A stretch of 64,000 nucleotides of DNA from positions 1 to 64,000 of the forward strand of contig JAQVWN010000009.1 in assembly GCA_028749475.1 (NCBI GenBank), given 5' to 3'. The DNA is from Thomasclavelia sp. (GTDB lineage Bacteria > Bacillota_I > Bacilli_A > Erysipelotrichales > Coprobacillaceae). The position numbers and the translations under genes are program-made. Positions 34,758-43,125 of the stretch are shown one piece after another. Position 1 is the first letter of the stretch, and the number at the start of each line of letters is the position of its first letter. Below the pieces are notes generated by a model. That model was not told where the DNA came from, made no database searches, and was given only the letters and a program-made list of their open reading frames with translations.

Positions 34758-36398
34758 ATGAAAGATACTGTTTATGTAAGTGGACATCGTAATCCAGATA
34801 CTGACTCTATTTGTTCAGCAATTGGATATAGTTATTTGATGAATAAAATTAATAGATATAATGCAGTTCCTGTAAGACTTGGAGAAGTTAATAGAGAAAC
34901 TGAATTTGTTTTAAAACAATTTAAAGTTGAAAGTCCGATTTTATTAAAAACTGTTCAACAAAAAGTAGAAGATTTAAATTATGATAAAGTAACTGTTTTT
35001 TCAAAAGAATTAACTCTTAAAACAGCTTGGTATTTACTTAAAGAACAAAACCTTAAATCTGCTCCGATTTTAGATGAGAGTGGACAATTACTAGGATTAC
35101 TATCAACAAGTAATATCGTTGAAGGATATATGAATGAATGGGATAGTAATGCTTTAAAATTAGCTAGAACACCAGTTGAAAACGTAGTTGATACTCTTGA
35201 AGCTGATATTATCTATTTAGAAAAGGACTATCGTGAAATTGAAGGCGAAGTTCATATTGCAGCAATGCGTGGAGAAGAAGCTAAAAAGAGAATAAAAAAA
35301 GGTGATATAGTAATTGTTGGTGGTGATAGAGATGATGCTATTGATAGTTTAATAGAATCTAAACCAGCAATGATTATTCTTACTGGTTCATTAAATGTTG
35401 ATGATAAATACTTAAAAGAAATTAAAGATAATCATATTTCTGTTATTTCAACTTCATATAACACTTATAAAACTTCTCAAGCAATTATCCAAGCATTACC
35501 TGTTGAAGCAATTATGCAAAAAGGAAATATTATCTCTTTTACAATTGATGATACTGTTGAACATATTAAAGAAGTAATGGCTGATACAAGATACAGAGGA
35601 TATCCTGTTATGGATCTTTCTGGTCGTTGTGTTGGATCTATTTCTAGATTTGCTTTACTTAAAGGAATGAGAAAGAAAGTAATTCTTGTTGATCATAATG
35701 AAAGAGGACAATCTATTCCAGGAATAGAAGAAGCTGATATTTTAGAAGTCGTTGACCATCATAGAGTAGCTGATATTCAAACAGTTGGTCCATTATTATT
35801 TAGATCAGAACCTGTTGGATGTACAGCAACAATTGTTAATGAATGCTTTGAAGAACAAGATATCGAAATGCCTAGAGAAATAGCTGGTATCCTTTTAGGA
35901 GCAATAATCTCTGATACACTTCTATTTAAATCTCCAACATGTACTGATAAAGATCGTAAAGCCGCTAAAAAATTAGCTAAAATAGCTAATGTGGATATTG
36001 AAACATTTGGTATGGATATGTTTAAAGCAGGAACTTCATTAGTTGGTAAAACTGTTGAAGAAATCTTTAATCAAGATTTAAAGAAATTTAACTTTGGTGA
36101 TGATGCAGTTGGTGTTGCCCAAGTAAATTCAATGGATATTGAAGGTTTTATTCCTTATAAGAAGGATATGCTTGAATATATGGACCAATTCTCAAAAGAA
36201 AATAATTTAGATTTTTCCTTACTTCTTCTTACGGATATCATAAATTCTAATTCTGAAATATTTGTTGCTGGTCCAAGACCAGAACTTGTTGAAAGAGCAT
36301 TTGATGTTAAATTAAATGATTCTCAAGGAACGTTAAAAGGTGTTATCTCTCGTAAGAAACAAGTAGTTCCTGCAATTACTAATGTTATGAGTGCTTAG
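34758..36398 (+). CDS. ppaC: Manganese-dependent inorganic pyrophosphatase with CBS-DRTGG-CBS insert
   Basis: The 546-residue family II pyrophosphatase hydrolyses PPi to phosphate, pulling biosynthetic reactions forward. The DHH domain starts VYVSGHRNPDTDS with metal-ligand His and Asp, and resumes in the second half with VILVDHNERGQS and EVVDHHRV. A DHHA2 domain follows. Between the two DHH parts (about residues 70-305) lie a CBS domain, a DRTGG-like domain and a second CBS domain (RYRGYPVMDLSGRCVG). In this subfamily these bind adenine nucleotides to control activity. The ribosome binding site, GGAGGG, is in the end of the regulator gene. Confidence 0.93.
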   Translation: MKDTVYVSGHRNPDTDSICSAIGYSYLMNKINRYNAVPVRLGEVNRETEFVLKQFKVESPILLKTVQQKVEDLNYDKVTVFSKELTLKTAWYLLKEQNLKSAPILDESGQLLGLLSTSNIVEGYMNEWDSNALKLARTPVENVVDTLEADIIYLEKDYREIEGEVHIAAMRGEEAKKRIKKGDIVIVGGDRDDAIDSLIESKPAMIILTGSLNVDDKYLKEIKDNHISVISTSYNTYKTSQAIIQALPVEAIMQKGNIISFTIDDTVEHIKEVMADTRYRGYPVMDLSGRCVGSISRFALLKGMRKKVILVDHNERGQSIPGIEEADILEVVDHHRVADIQTVGPLLFRSEPVGCTATIVNECFEEQDIEMPREIAGILLGAIISDTLLFKSPTCTDKDRKAAKKLAKIANVDIETFGMDMFKAGTSLVGKTVEEIFNQDLKKFNFGDDAVGVAQVNSMDIEGFIPYKKDMLEYMDQFSKENNLDFSLLLLTDIINSNSEIFVAGPRPELVERAFDVKLNDSQGTLKGVISRKKQVVPAITNVMSA

Positions 36399-36399
36399 T

Positions 36400-36660
36400 A
36401 TGCGTTTAGACAAATATTTAAAAGTATCACGAATAATTAAAAGAAGAACTTTATCTAAAGAAATATCTAGTAGTGATCGAGTTAAAGTTAATGGAAAGGT
36501 TGCCAAACCTTCTACTAAACTTAAAGTTGGTGACATTATTGAAATAAGTTTTGGAAGAACTACTTTAACAGTAAAAGTTACCATTTTAAAAGAACATGTT
36601 TTAAAAGATGAAAGTACAATGCTTTATGAAATAATTGATGAAAAAAGGAACAATGATTAA
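36400..36660 (+). CDS. rqcP: S4-domain ribosome quality-control factor RqcP
   Basis: The protein has 86 residues from the ATG at 36400, 1 nt after the pyrophosphatase stop; a GTG three codons earlier is less likely. It closely matches the RqcP/Hsp15 family: MRLDKYLKVSRIIKRRTLSKE, broken here for length, is followed by VKVNGKVAKPSTKLKVGD and ISFGRTTLTVKV. RqcP binds 50S subunits carrying stalled peptidyl-tRNA and helps RqcH add alanine tails. In Bacillus this gene neighbours divIC; here divIC lies 4 kb downstream. There is no clear ribosome binding site, which suggests coupling to the upstream gene. Confidence 0.92.
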   Translation: MRLDKYLKVSRIIKRRTLSKEISSSDRVKVNGKVAKPSTKLKVGDIIEISFGRTTLTVKVTILKEHVLKDESTMLYEIIDEKRNND

Positions 36661-36675
36661 TTGTTCCTTTTTAAT
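36642..36675 (+). terminator. Terminator overlapping the end of rqcP
   Basis: The 12-bp stem AAAAAGGAACAA / TTGTTCCTTTTT encloses the stop codon. Confidence 0.8.
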
Positions 36676-36682
36676 AAAAATA

Positions 36683-36710
36683 TTGACAAGACTATTTTAT
36701 TTTTTATAAT
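36683..36710 (+). promoter_or_regulatory. Strong SigA promoter of the T-box operon
   Basis: A consensus TTGACA and TATAAT have 16 nt between them. The predicted start is near 36717. Confidence 0.85.
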
Positions 36711-36716
36711 GTTGTT

Positions 36717-36937
36717 ATATAAATAACTTGAAGATAAAGAAAGTAGAGTAGTTAGTAATTATAGCGAGTAAGTGTTGATGGAAGACTTACAGGATAACTA
36801 TTTGAAACGTACTTTGGAGAGGATTAGTAAAAACTAATCAGTTTGTCGCTTTAAGACTAAAGGGGATATTAATTATCAACTAGAGTGGTACCGCGGATTA
36901 TTTCGTCTCTTGGCTTAGCCAAGAGGCGTTTTCTTTT
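36717..36937 (+). promoter_or_regulatory. T-box riboswitch controlling an amino-acid ABC transporter
   Basis: This leader of about 220 nt has the diagnostic T-box AGAGTGGTACCGCGG at 36882-36896. A strong terminator stem CGTCTCTTGGC / GCCAAGAGGCG (36904-36928) and a T-run follow. The competing antiterminator pairs AGAG of the T-box with CTCT of the terminator. Stem I holds AGCGAG, GATGG and a specifier loop in TTGAAACGTAC (36802-36812), closed below by AAAGTA / TACTTT. Reading GAAA then CGU gives an arginine codon; reading GAA then ACG gives threonine. The TGGT bulge fits a tRNA with discriminator A. Uncharged tRNA would switch on transporter expression. Confidence 0.92.
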
Positions 36938-36966
36938 ATCAAGTTATATTATGGGAGGAAAAGGAA

Positions 36967-37710
36967 ATGAAAAAAATATTAAGTATTGTCGTTTGTACAT
37001 TAATGGTTGTTGGATTAGTGGGATGTTCTTCATCTAGCTCATCAAAGGAAAAATTATATATTGGAATATCTCCAGACTATGCACCTTATGAATCATTAGA
37101 TGATAATAATAAGATGGTTGGTTTTGATATTGATATGACAAAAGAATTATTTAAGATTATGAATAAAAATGGTGGAAATTATACTTATGAATTCTCAAAG
37201 ATGAGTTTTGATAATATTGTATCTGCTGTTCAATCTGAACAAGTTGATCTTGGTATTTCTGGTTTTACATATGATAAGAAAAGAAAAGTTCTTTTCTCTT
37301 CTAATTATTATTTAAAAAGTGCCCAAGTAATTTTAGTTAATAAATCTTCAACAGCTACAACTAAAGATGATTTAAAAGGTAAAGCTATTGGGGCTCAACT
37401 TGGAGCTACTGGAGTTGATGCAGCTAAAGACATTGAAGGAGCTGAGGTAACAACTATGGCTGATGTTAAAGTTCTTGCTGAAACTCTAAAATCTGGTGGA
37501 TTAGATGCTGTTGTTATTGATAGTGCAGTTGCTAAAAACTATGCTAAAAATGCTGATTTTAAAGTATTAGAAACACCTTTAGTTGAAGAAGAAAACTATG
37601 TTATTACTAAACAAGGTAATAAAGATTTAATGAAAAAGGTAGATAAAGCAATTAAAGAATTCACTCAATCTAAAAAGTATCAAACTTTAAAGACTAAATG
37701 GGGACTATAA
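36967..37710 (+). CDS. Amino-acid ABC transporter substrate-binding lipoprotein
   Basis: This 247-residue family 3 solute-binding protein has the lipoprotein signal MKKILSIVVCTLMVVGLVGC with the lipobox VGLVGC, so Cys20 is lipidated outside the membrane. The mature part starts with KLYIGISPDYAPYES and VGFDIDMTKEL, the polar amino-acid binding fold, followed by GISGFTYDKKRK. Arginine or another basic or polar amino acid is the likely substrate, judged from the family and the T-box specifier. GGGAGG lies about 8 nt before the ATG. It is the first gene of a three-gene operon. Confidence 0.93.
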   Translation: MKKILSIVVCTLMVVGLVGCSSSSSSKEKLYIGISPDYAPYESLDDNNKMVGFDIDMTKELFKIMNKNGGNYTYEFSKMSFDNIVSAVQSEQVDLGISGFTYDKKRKVLFSSNYYLKSAQVILVNKSSTATTKDDLKGKAIGAQLGATGVDAAKDIEGAEVTTMADVKVLAETLKSGGLDAVVIDSAVAKNYAKNADFKVLETPLVEEENYVITKQGNKDLMKKVDKAIKEFTQSKKYQTLKTKWGL

Positions 37711-37711
37711 A

Positions 37712-38395
37712 GTGTTAGAAACAATTACTCAAATCTTAACACCTGATAATCTTTTAAAACTACTTCAAGGAGCAGGAATATCTTTACTTCTTGCTCTTGG
37801 AGCATTAGTTTTTGGAGTTATTTTAGGAACTATCAATGCTGCATTTAAACGTTCTAAACATCGTCTTTTAAGATGGATTGCTACTATCTATGTTGAAATC
37901 TTTAGGGGAACTCCAATGCTTGTCCAAATTTTGTTCTTCTTTTTAGGGGTTCCAGTAATTTATCGTTCAATATTTGGGGGAGTACTTAGACTTGATCCTT
38001 ATATTGTGGGACTTGTTGCTTTATCTTTTAATAGTGGAGCTTATCAAACTGAACTTATTAGAAGTGGAATTAACGGAGTAGATAAAGGACAATGGGAAGC
38101 AGCAACAACTCTAGGAATGAGTTATGTTGATACAATGCGTTATATTATTCTTCCCCAAGCGTTTAAAAGAATAATTCCTCCAATGGTTAGTGAATTTATT
38201 ACACTAATTAAAGATTCTTCTTTAATTAGTACTATTGGGGCAGCCGAACTTCTTTATAGTGCTCAAACTATTGGTGCAAATTATTATAATTACTTAGTAC
38301 CATTATGTGCAGCTAGTGTTATGTATCTAGTTATGACGATAACAGTCTCAGTAATTGCTAGAAAACTTGAGAGGAGGATGGCCTTAAGTGATTAA
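37712..38395 (+). CDS. Amino-acid ABC transporter permease
   Basis: This 227-residue HisM/GlnP-type inner-membrane subunit starts at a GTG 1 nt after the binding-protein stop. About five hydrophobic segments surround the [14 protein letters not shown] motif (about 60-73) and the ATPase-contact loop (EAA loop) [17 protein letters not shown] ... [13 protein letters not shown]. It forms the membrane channel for the amino acid delivered by the lipoprotein. The stop overlaps the ATPase gene by 8 nt. Confidence 0.95.
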   Translation: MLETITQILTPDNLLKLLQGAGISLLLALGALVFGVILGTINAAFKRSKHRLLRWIATIYVEIFRGTPMLVQILFFFLGVPVIYRSIFGGVLRLDPYIVGLVALSFNSGAYQTELIRSGINGVDKGQWEAATTLGMSYVDTMRYIILPQAFKRIIPPMVSEFITLIKDSSLISTIGAAELLYSAQTIGANYYNYLVPLCAASVMYLVMTITVSVIARKLERRMALSD

Positions 38396-39116
38396 AGTAG
38401 AAAACATATCTAAAACTTTTAATGATTTAAAAGCAGTTGATAATGCTTCTTTGGAAGTGAAAAAAGGTGAAATTGTCTGTTTAATTGGGCCTTCTGGTTC
38501 AGGTAAATCAACACTTATTAGATGTATTAATGGGTTAGAAATACCTGAAGAAGGAAGTATATATCTTGAAGATCAATTATTAAATCCTGAGGATAAATTA
38601 AATTTTCCGATTCAACAAAGGAAAATGGGATTTGTTTTTCAACATTTTAATTTATTTGGTCATTTAAGTGTACTAGATAATCTAACTATTGCACCAATGA
38701 GAGTTCTTGGTAAATCACAAGAAGAAGCAACTCAGATTGCTTGTAAATATCTTGAAAGAGTTGGACTTATTGATAAGAAGAATGAATATCCATCTAAATT
38801 ATCGGGTGGTCAAAAACAAAGAGTTGCCATCGCTAGAAGTTTATGTATGGAACCTGAAATTATGTTATTTGATGAACCAACTAGTGCGTTGGACCCTGAA
38901 ATGGTACTCGAAGTATTAGATGTTATGAAAGAACTTGCTAGTGAAGGGATGACAATGATTGTCGTTACTCATGAAATGGGCTTTGCCAAAGAAGTAGCTA
39001 GTAAAGTTGTCTTTTTAGAAGAAGGAAAAATCATTGAACAAAACTCAGCTAAAGAGTTCTTTGAAAATCCTAAATCAGATCGTTTAAAGGATTTCTTATC
39101 AAAAGTTATGTATTAA
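38388..39116 (+). CDS. Amino-acid ABC transporter ATP-binding protein
   Basis: This 242-residue GlnQ/ArtM-type ATPase starts at GTG 38388 behind GAGGAGG inside the permease gene. It has Walker [11 protein letters not shown] (about 33-42), the Q-loop [12 protein letters not shown], the signature [15 protein letters not shown], Walker [14 protein letters not shown] and the H-loop VVTHEMGFA. It powers import through the preceding permease. With the T-box leader this is a complete importer induced by shortage of its cognate amino acid. A bidirectional terminator follows. Confidence 0.96.
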   Translation: MIKVENISKTFNDLKAVDNASLEVKKGEIVCLIGPSGSGKSTLIRCINGLEIPEEGSIYLEDQLLNPEDKLNFPIQQRKMGFVFQHFNLFGHLSVLDNLTIAPMRVLGKSQEEATQIACKYLERVGLIDKKNEYPSKLSGGQKQRVAIARSLCMEPEIMLFDEPTSALDPEMVLEVLDVMKELASEGMTMIVVTHEMGFAKEVASKVVFLEEGKIIEQNSAKEFFENPKSDRLKDFLSKVMY

Positions 39117-39149
39117 AAAACTATTCATTTATTTGAATAGTTTTTTTAT
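39115..39149. terminator. Bidirectional terminator (ABC operon / glycerate kinase)
   Basis: The 13-bp stem AAAAAACTATTCA / TGAATAGTTTTTT has a TTTATT loop. Confidence 0.9.
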
Positions 39150-40229
39150 TTTATTTGCTACTATTATACTTGCGTTTGAAAGATTTTCTTTAGCTTGGTC
39201 TTTTATTTCTTGCTTAGTTAATTTTTTAGTAGTACAAGGTTGAATTTCTAAAAAATAATCATCTAATGATTCAGTATCGTCGCCTAAACACCCCACAATC
39301 GCAATTGTTTTTATCCCATATTTGCTAGCCTCTTTACTAACTCCAATTGGAACTTTTCCATTTAAAGACTGAATATCTAATCTTCCTTCGCCGGTAATTA
39401 CTAAATCACAGTCTTTAACATGGTTATCAAAATCTGTAATATCCATAACTGTTTCAATTCCTGGCTTTAAAGAAGCTCCTACAAAACTTAAAAGACCGTA
39501 ACCTAGTCCCCCAGCCGCTCCGGCTCCAGGAGTTAACTCTTGATTATTATTTATAACTTTTGCTAAGTGACTAAGTCCTTCATCTAATTCTTTAATATCT
39601 TTGTCACTTGCCCCTTTTTGCTTGGCGTATACGTAAGAAGCTCCATTTTTTCCTAGTAAAGGGTTATTGACATCACACATAACGATTATTTTTGTGTTTT
39701 TTATTTTGGAATTTAACCTTGAATAATCAATTGATTTTATTTTTTTTAGATTGATAGGAATAGGGGGAAGTTCATTATTATTAATATCTAAAAACTTAAT
39801 TCCTAAGGCACTAGCCATTCCTATTCCACCATCATTAGTTGCAGAACCACCTATGGCAAGATATATTTCTTTATATCCTTTGTTTAAAGCATCTACAATT
39901 AACTGACCAGTCCCATAAGTATTATATGATTGAATATTTTTGTTATCGACTAAAGTAATCCCATTAATAGTTGCCATTTCTATAATAGCTCGGTCTTGAT
40001 CAATATGCCCATAATAAGTATCTATTATAGTTCCATCTGAGTTTAAAGCTTTTAATTTAATTGTTTTAGTGGTTAAAGCTGCAATTGTTCCTTCGCCACC
40101 ATCAGCCATACTGATGACATCATAAGTTGGATTATCTAATATTGTATTAAAACCTTCTTGGATGATTTTAGCTACTTCTAAAGAAGTTAGACTTCCTTTA
40201 TAGGAATCACTAGCAATTAATATTTTCAT
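39129..40229 (-). CDS. glxK: Glycerate kinase (GarK/GlxK family)
   Basis: The enzyme phosphorylates D-glycerate to phosphoglycerate, feeding lower glycolysis and, potentially, serine synthesis. The 366-residue protein begins with the family signature MKILIASDSYKGSLTS. It has MADGGEGTIAAL, YLAIGGSATNDGG, the ATP/substrate-site PGAGAAGGLGYGL and DLVITGEGRLD near residue 275. Length is normal. The ribosome binding site is AAAGGAA. The gene stands alone, divergent from divIC. Confidence 0.95.
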   Translation of the reverse strand: MKILIASDSYKGSLTSLEVAKIIQEGFNTILDNPTYDVISMADGGEGTIAALTTKTIKLKALNSDGTIIDTYYGHIDQDRAIIEMATINGITLVDNKNIQSYNTYGTGQLIVDALNKGYKEIYLAIGGSATNDGGIGMASALGIKFLDINNNELPPIPINLKKIKSIDYSRLNSKIKNTKIIVMCDVNNPLLGKNGASYVYAKQKGASDKDIKELDEGLSHLAKVINNNQELTPGAGAAGGLGYGLLSFVGASLKPGIETVMDITDFDNHVKDCDLVITGEGRLDIQSLNGKVPIGVSKEASKYGIKTIAIVGCLGDDTESLDDYFLEIQPCTTKKLTKQEIKDQAKENLSNASIIVANKIKKLFK

Positions 40230-40283
40230 AATTATTCCTTTCTTTAATTCTATTAATCATAAATATTATTAAACATCTATTAT

Positions 40284-40298
40284 ATTATATGCTATAAT
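40284..40298. promoter_or_regulatory. Back-to-back -10 boxes (glycerate kinase / divIC)
   Basis: ATTATA-TGC-TATAAT presents TATAAT on both strands, 3 bp apart. The plus-strand copy has a TGC extension and would give a long leader of about 120 nt before divIC. Confidence 0.45.
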
Positions 40299-40393
40299 TC
40301 TTAAAGTGAGAAATGGTTTGTGTGAGTTTGTTTTTAAGCTTTTTATATTTTTTAGAAAAATAATTTTATAAATATACAAATATTACTAATATT

Positions 40394-40402
40394 TGATATA
40401 AT
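40394..40402 (+). promoter_or_regulatory. Proximal extended -10 of divIC
   Basis: TGA-TATAAT lies 22 nt before the ATG at 40425. The leader would be about 15 nt. The rest of the 195-bp gap upstream holds nothing else I can assign. Confidence 0.5.
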
Positions 40403-40424
40403 AAAAGTGCGAGGTGATAGTGAG

Positions 40425-40733
40425 ATGGGTAAAGCATTAAAAAAGACAGCTAAAGGTTTTATATTTATAATTGCTGGCTTAGTAATGATGTATGTTTTAT
40501 TTGTAAATGTAATGAATGTTTTTAGTCAATCAGATGATATTAAAGAACTAAAAGCTCAACGAAATGAAATTGTTGCTGAAAAGAAAAGTATTAAAAATGA
40601 AATCTCATTACTTAATGACGATGACTATGTTACTAGATATGCTCGTGAAAACTATGTCTTTACTAAAGATGGAGAACAAGTAGCTATCATTCCTAACTAT
40701 GATAGTGATTCTTCAACGGATACATCAAATTAA
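40425..40733 (+). CDS. divIC: DivIC/FtsB-type septum formation initiator
   Basis: The protein has 102 residues from the ATG at 40425; a GTG six codons earlier is possible. A short basic N-terminus and one membrane helix (about 11-29) are followed by a coiled coil (DDIKELKAQRNEIVAEKKSI) and the conserved end DDYVTRYARENYVFTKDGE, typical of FtsB/DivIC. It bridges division proteins on the outer face of the membrane. It is separated from rqcP, which it adjoins in Bacillus-type genomes. Confidence 0.88.
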   Translation: MGKALKKTAKGFIFIIAGLVMMYVLFVNVMNVFSQSDDIKELKAQRNEIVAEKKSIKNEISLLNDDDYVTRYARENYVFTKDGEQVAIIPNYDSDSSTDTSN

Positions 40734-40758
40734 CGCTTCTATTAGAAGCGTTTTTATA
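40732..40758 (+). terminator. Terminator after divIC
   Basis: AACGCTTCT / AGAAGCGTT with an ATT loop is followed by TTTATATT. Confidence 0.8.
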
Positions 40759-40763
40759 TTATG

Positions 40764-40790
40764 AAAAAAAGGGCTGCGGGTCCTTTTTTA
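40764..40790 (+). terminator. Second hairpin before the Cof genes
   Basis: AAAAAAAGG and CCTTTTTT enclose GCTGCGGGT. It may be a back-up terminator. An extended -10, TGG-TATAGT (40791-40799), directly follows. Confidence 0.45.
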
Positions 40791-40821
40791 TGGTATAGTT
40801 AATAACGAGGTGGATAATTAT

Positions 40822-41643
40822 ATGTATAAATTAATATTTAGTGATTTAGATGAAACATTATTAGTTAATCATCATGTGCCAGAAGTAAATCAAGAAGCTA
40901 TTAAAAAAGCCCAAAGAAAAGGAGTGAAAGTAATTCCTTGTACTGGACGTGCTTTTAATATGATTCCTGAGATAATAAAAGAAATGAATACATATGAAAA
41001 AGAAAGTGAATATAGTGTTTGTTTTAATGGCGGATTAATTGTTGAAAATAAAAACTCTACTGTTTTAAGGTTTAAGGGGTTATCGTTTGAAGATACCAAA
41101 GAGGTATTTGAAACTGCTAGGGACTTAGATGTTTGTGTTTTAATATTTAGTGTTGATTGTTGTTATATATTTCATGCTGATCCTGATGAAGTTCAAAGAA
41201 AGACTGATCAAAAAGCACCGTTTAAAGTTATTGATGAATATAATATGGATGTTTTAAAAGATCAAAAAATCGCTAAGATATTAATGGAAACAAGAGATGC
41301 CAATTACCTTAAAAATGTTTATGAATTATTACCAGATCATTTTATGGATAAATATAATATTAGTTTTTCTAGTAATCGTTATATGGAATTTAATGCTAAA
41401 GGCGTTGATAAAGGGGAAGCGGTTATTTGGTTATCAAATTATTTAAATATTCCAGTTCAAGATACAATTGGAATAGGTGATAATTATAATGATGTTCAAA
41501 TGATTGAAAAAGCTGGACTCGGATGTGCTGTGAAGTGTGCTGGCGATGATATCAAAAAAATTGCTGATTATGTTTGTGAAAAAGATTACTTCGAAGGGGC
41601 AGTTAGCGAAGTTATAGATAAGTTTGTAATGGAGGGAAATTAA
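40822..41643 (+). CDS. Cof-type HAD phosphatase (first of a tandem pair)
   Basis: The protein has 273 residues from the ATG at 40822 (GAGGTGG upstream); a GTG four codons earlier is less likely. Motifs are SDLDETLL (I), VIPCTGRAF (II), a Lys in KGVDKGEAVIWL (III) and GIGDNYNDVQMI (IV), with a type IIB cap domain between II and III. These enzymes dephosphorylate sugar phosphates, pyridoxal phosphate or nucleotides. Substrates overlap and cannot be assigned. It is a close paralogue of the next gene, with many identical blocks (SSNRYMEFNA, GDNYND). Confidence 0.9.
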   Translation: MYKLIFSDLDETLLVNHHVPEVNQEAIKKAQRKGVKVIPCTGRAFNMIPEIIKEMNTYEKESEYSVCFNGGLIVENKNSTVLRFKGLSFEDTKEVFETARDLDVCVLIFSVDCCYIFHADPDEVQRKTDQKAPFKVIDEYNMDVLKDQKIAKILMETRDANYLKNVYELLPDHFMDKYNISFSSNRYMEFNAKGVDKGEAVIWLSNYLNIPVQDTIGIGDNYNDVQMIEKAGLGCAVKCAGDDIKKIADYVCEKDYFEGAVSEVIDKFVMEGN

Positions 41644-41645
41644 AA

Positions 41646-42479
41646 GTGGGATATAAACTAATAGCTAGTGATTTAGATGAAACATTACTTAATGATGATC
41701 ATTTAGTTCCGCAAATAAATATTGATTGGATTCAAAAAGCAGTAAATGAAAAAGATGTTAAATTTGTCTGTGCCACTGGACGCGGATATATGCAAATTCA
41801 ACCTGAACTTACTCAACTAGGATTAAAGGATAAAGAAGGAGAATATACTTTATCTTTTAATGGTGGGGCTTTAACTGAAAATAAAGGAAATAGAGTGATT
41901 CAATGGAATGGTCTTGATTTTAATACAATGAAGGAAATATTTGAATTTGGATTAAAACAAGATGTTTGTTTACATGTTTATACCCAAGATACTTTATATG
42001 TTTATAATTTATCGGATTCAGAAGCTAAAAGAATTAAACATCAAAAATTAGAAGCAGTGTATCCTAAGGAAAATACAGTTGATTTTTTAAAGGATGAAAA
42101 AATAGCTAAGATTTTATATCAAAATGTTGATGTATCTTATCTTCAAACTTTAGAACCACAAATGGAACATATCACTAAAGGCAAATGTGCAGTTAGTTAT
42201 TCTTCTAATAGGTATATGGAATTTAATGCTTTAGGTGTTGATAAAGGGGTAGCTTTAAAAGAGTTAGCTAATATTCTTAACATTGATATTAAGGATACTA
42301 TTGCAGTAGGTGATAATTATAATGATTTAGCTATGCTTCATGCTGCTGGACTTTCTGTTTCAGCAAATAATGGGGTTGATGATGTAAAGGAAGCTTGTGA
42401 TTATACAACTACCACAGATAATAATGAAGGAGTATTAGCAGAAGTAATAAGGAAGTTTATTTACAATGAAGACATTTAA
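41646..42479 (+). CDS. Cof-type HAD phosphatase (second of a tandem pair)
   Basis: This 277-residue protein starts at GTG 41646, with GGAGG 8-12 nt upstream inside the previous gene. Motifs are SDLDETLL, VCATGRGY, LGVDKGVALKEL and AVGDNYNDLAML. The same SSNRYMEFNALG block as in its neighbour shows recent duplication. The likely role is dephosphorylation of a small phosphorylated metabolite. Its end overlaps ung by 14 nt, so the pair is part of an operon running to folC. Confidence 0.9.
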   Translation: MGYKLIASDLDETLLNDDHLVPQINIDWIQKAVNEKDVKFVCATGRGYMQIQPELTQLGLKDKEGEYTLSFNGGALTENKGNRVIQWNGLDFNTMKEIFEFGLKQDVCLHVYTQDTLYVYNLSDSEAKRIKHQKLEAVYPKENTVDFLKDEKIAKILYQNVDVSYLQTLEPQMEHITKGKCAVSYSSNRYMEFNALGVDKGVALKELANILNIDIKDTIAVGDNYNDLAMLHAAGLSVSANNGVDDVKEACDYTTTTDNNEGVLAEVIRKFIYNEDI

Positions 42480-43125
42480 CGAAATAGTAAAAACCGAAAA
42501 GAGTAAAGACTACTATAATAGTCTTCACTCTTTTGTAGAAAATGAATATAATTCTAAGGTGATTTATCCACCTAAGAATGAAATCTTTAGAGCTCTTAAT
42601 TTATGTTCTTTTGAAGATGTTAAAGTAGTTATTTTAGGACAAGATCCTTACCATGAAAAAGGACAAGCTAATGGGTTAGCTTTTAGTGTGACTAAAAACA
42701 CCAAAATCCCACCAAGCCTAGTAAACATTTATAAAGAACTTCATGATGACTTAGGTATTAAAATCCCAAACAATGGAGATTTAACACCTTGGGCCAAGCA
42801 AGGAGTCCTTCTACTTAATAATGTTTTAACAGTTGAAGAGGGAAAAGCTAATTCTCATAAAGGTAAAGGTTGGGAAGAGTTTACCTTAAATATTGTTAAA
42901 GCCTTAAATGAGAGAGAAAAACCTTTAGTATTTATTCTTTGGGGTGCAAATGCAATTGCTAAAAAGCAATATATTTCATCAAGACATTTAGTATTAACTT
43001 CGGTCCATCCATCACCACTTTCAGCCTATCGGGGATTCTTTGGATCAAAACCTTTTTCTAAGACCAATGAGTTTTTAAAAAAGAATGGGATTAAAGAAAT
43101 AGACTGGAGTATACAAGATGTTTAA
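42466..43125 (+). CDS. ung: Uracil-DNA glycosylase (family 1)
   Basis: Ung removes uracil from DNA to start base-excision repair. The 219-residue protein has the catalytic water-activating motif VILGQDPYHEKGQANGLAFS (about 56-75), the LLNNVLTVEEGKANSH region and the DNA-intercalating HPSPLSAYRGFFG loop. All are complete. The start is inside the end of the second Cof gene; the stop overlaps folC by 8 nt. Confidence 0.97.
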   Translation: MKTFNEIVKTEKSKDYYNSLHSFVENEYNSKVIYPPKNEIFRALNLCSFEDVKVVILGQDPYHEKGQANGLAFSVTKNTKIPPSLVNIYKELHDDLGIKIPNNGDLTPWAKQGVLLLNNVLTVEEGKANSHKGKGWEEFTLNIVKALNEREKPLVFILWGANAIAKKQYISSRHLVLTSVHPSPLSAYRGFFGSKPFSKTNEFLKKNGIKEIDWSIQDV

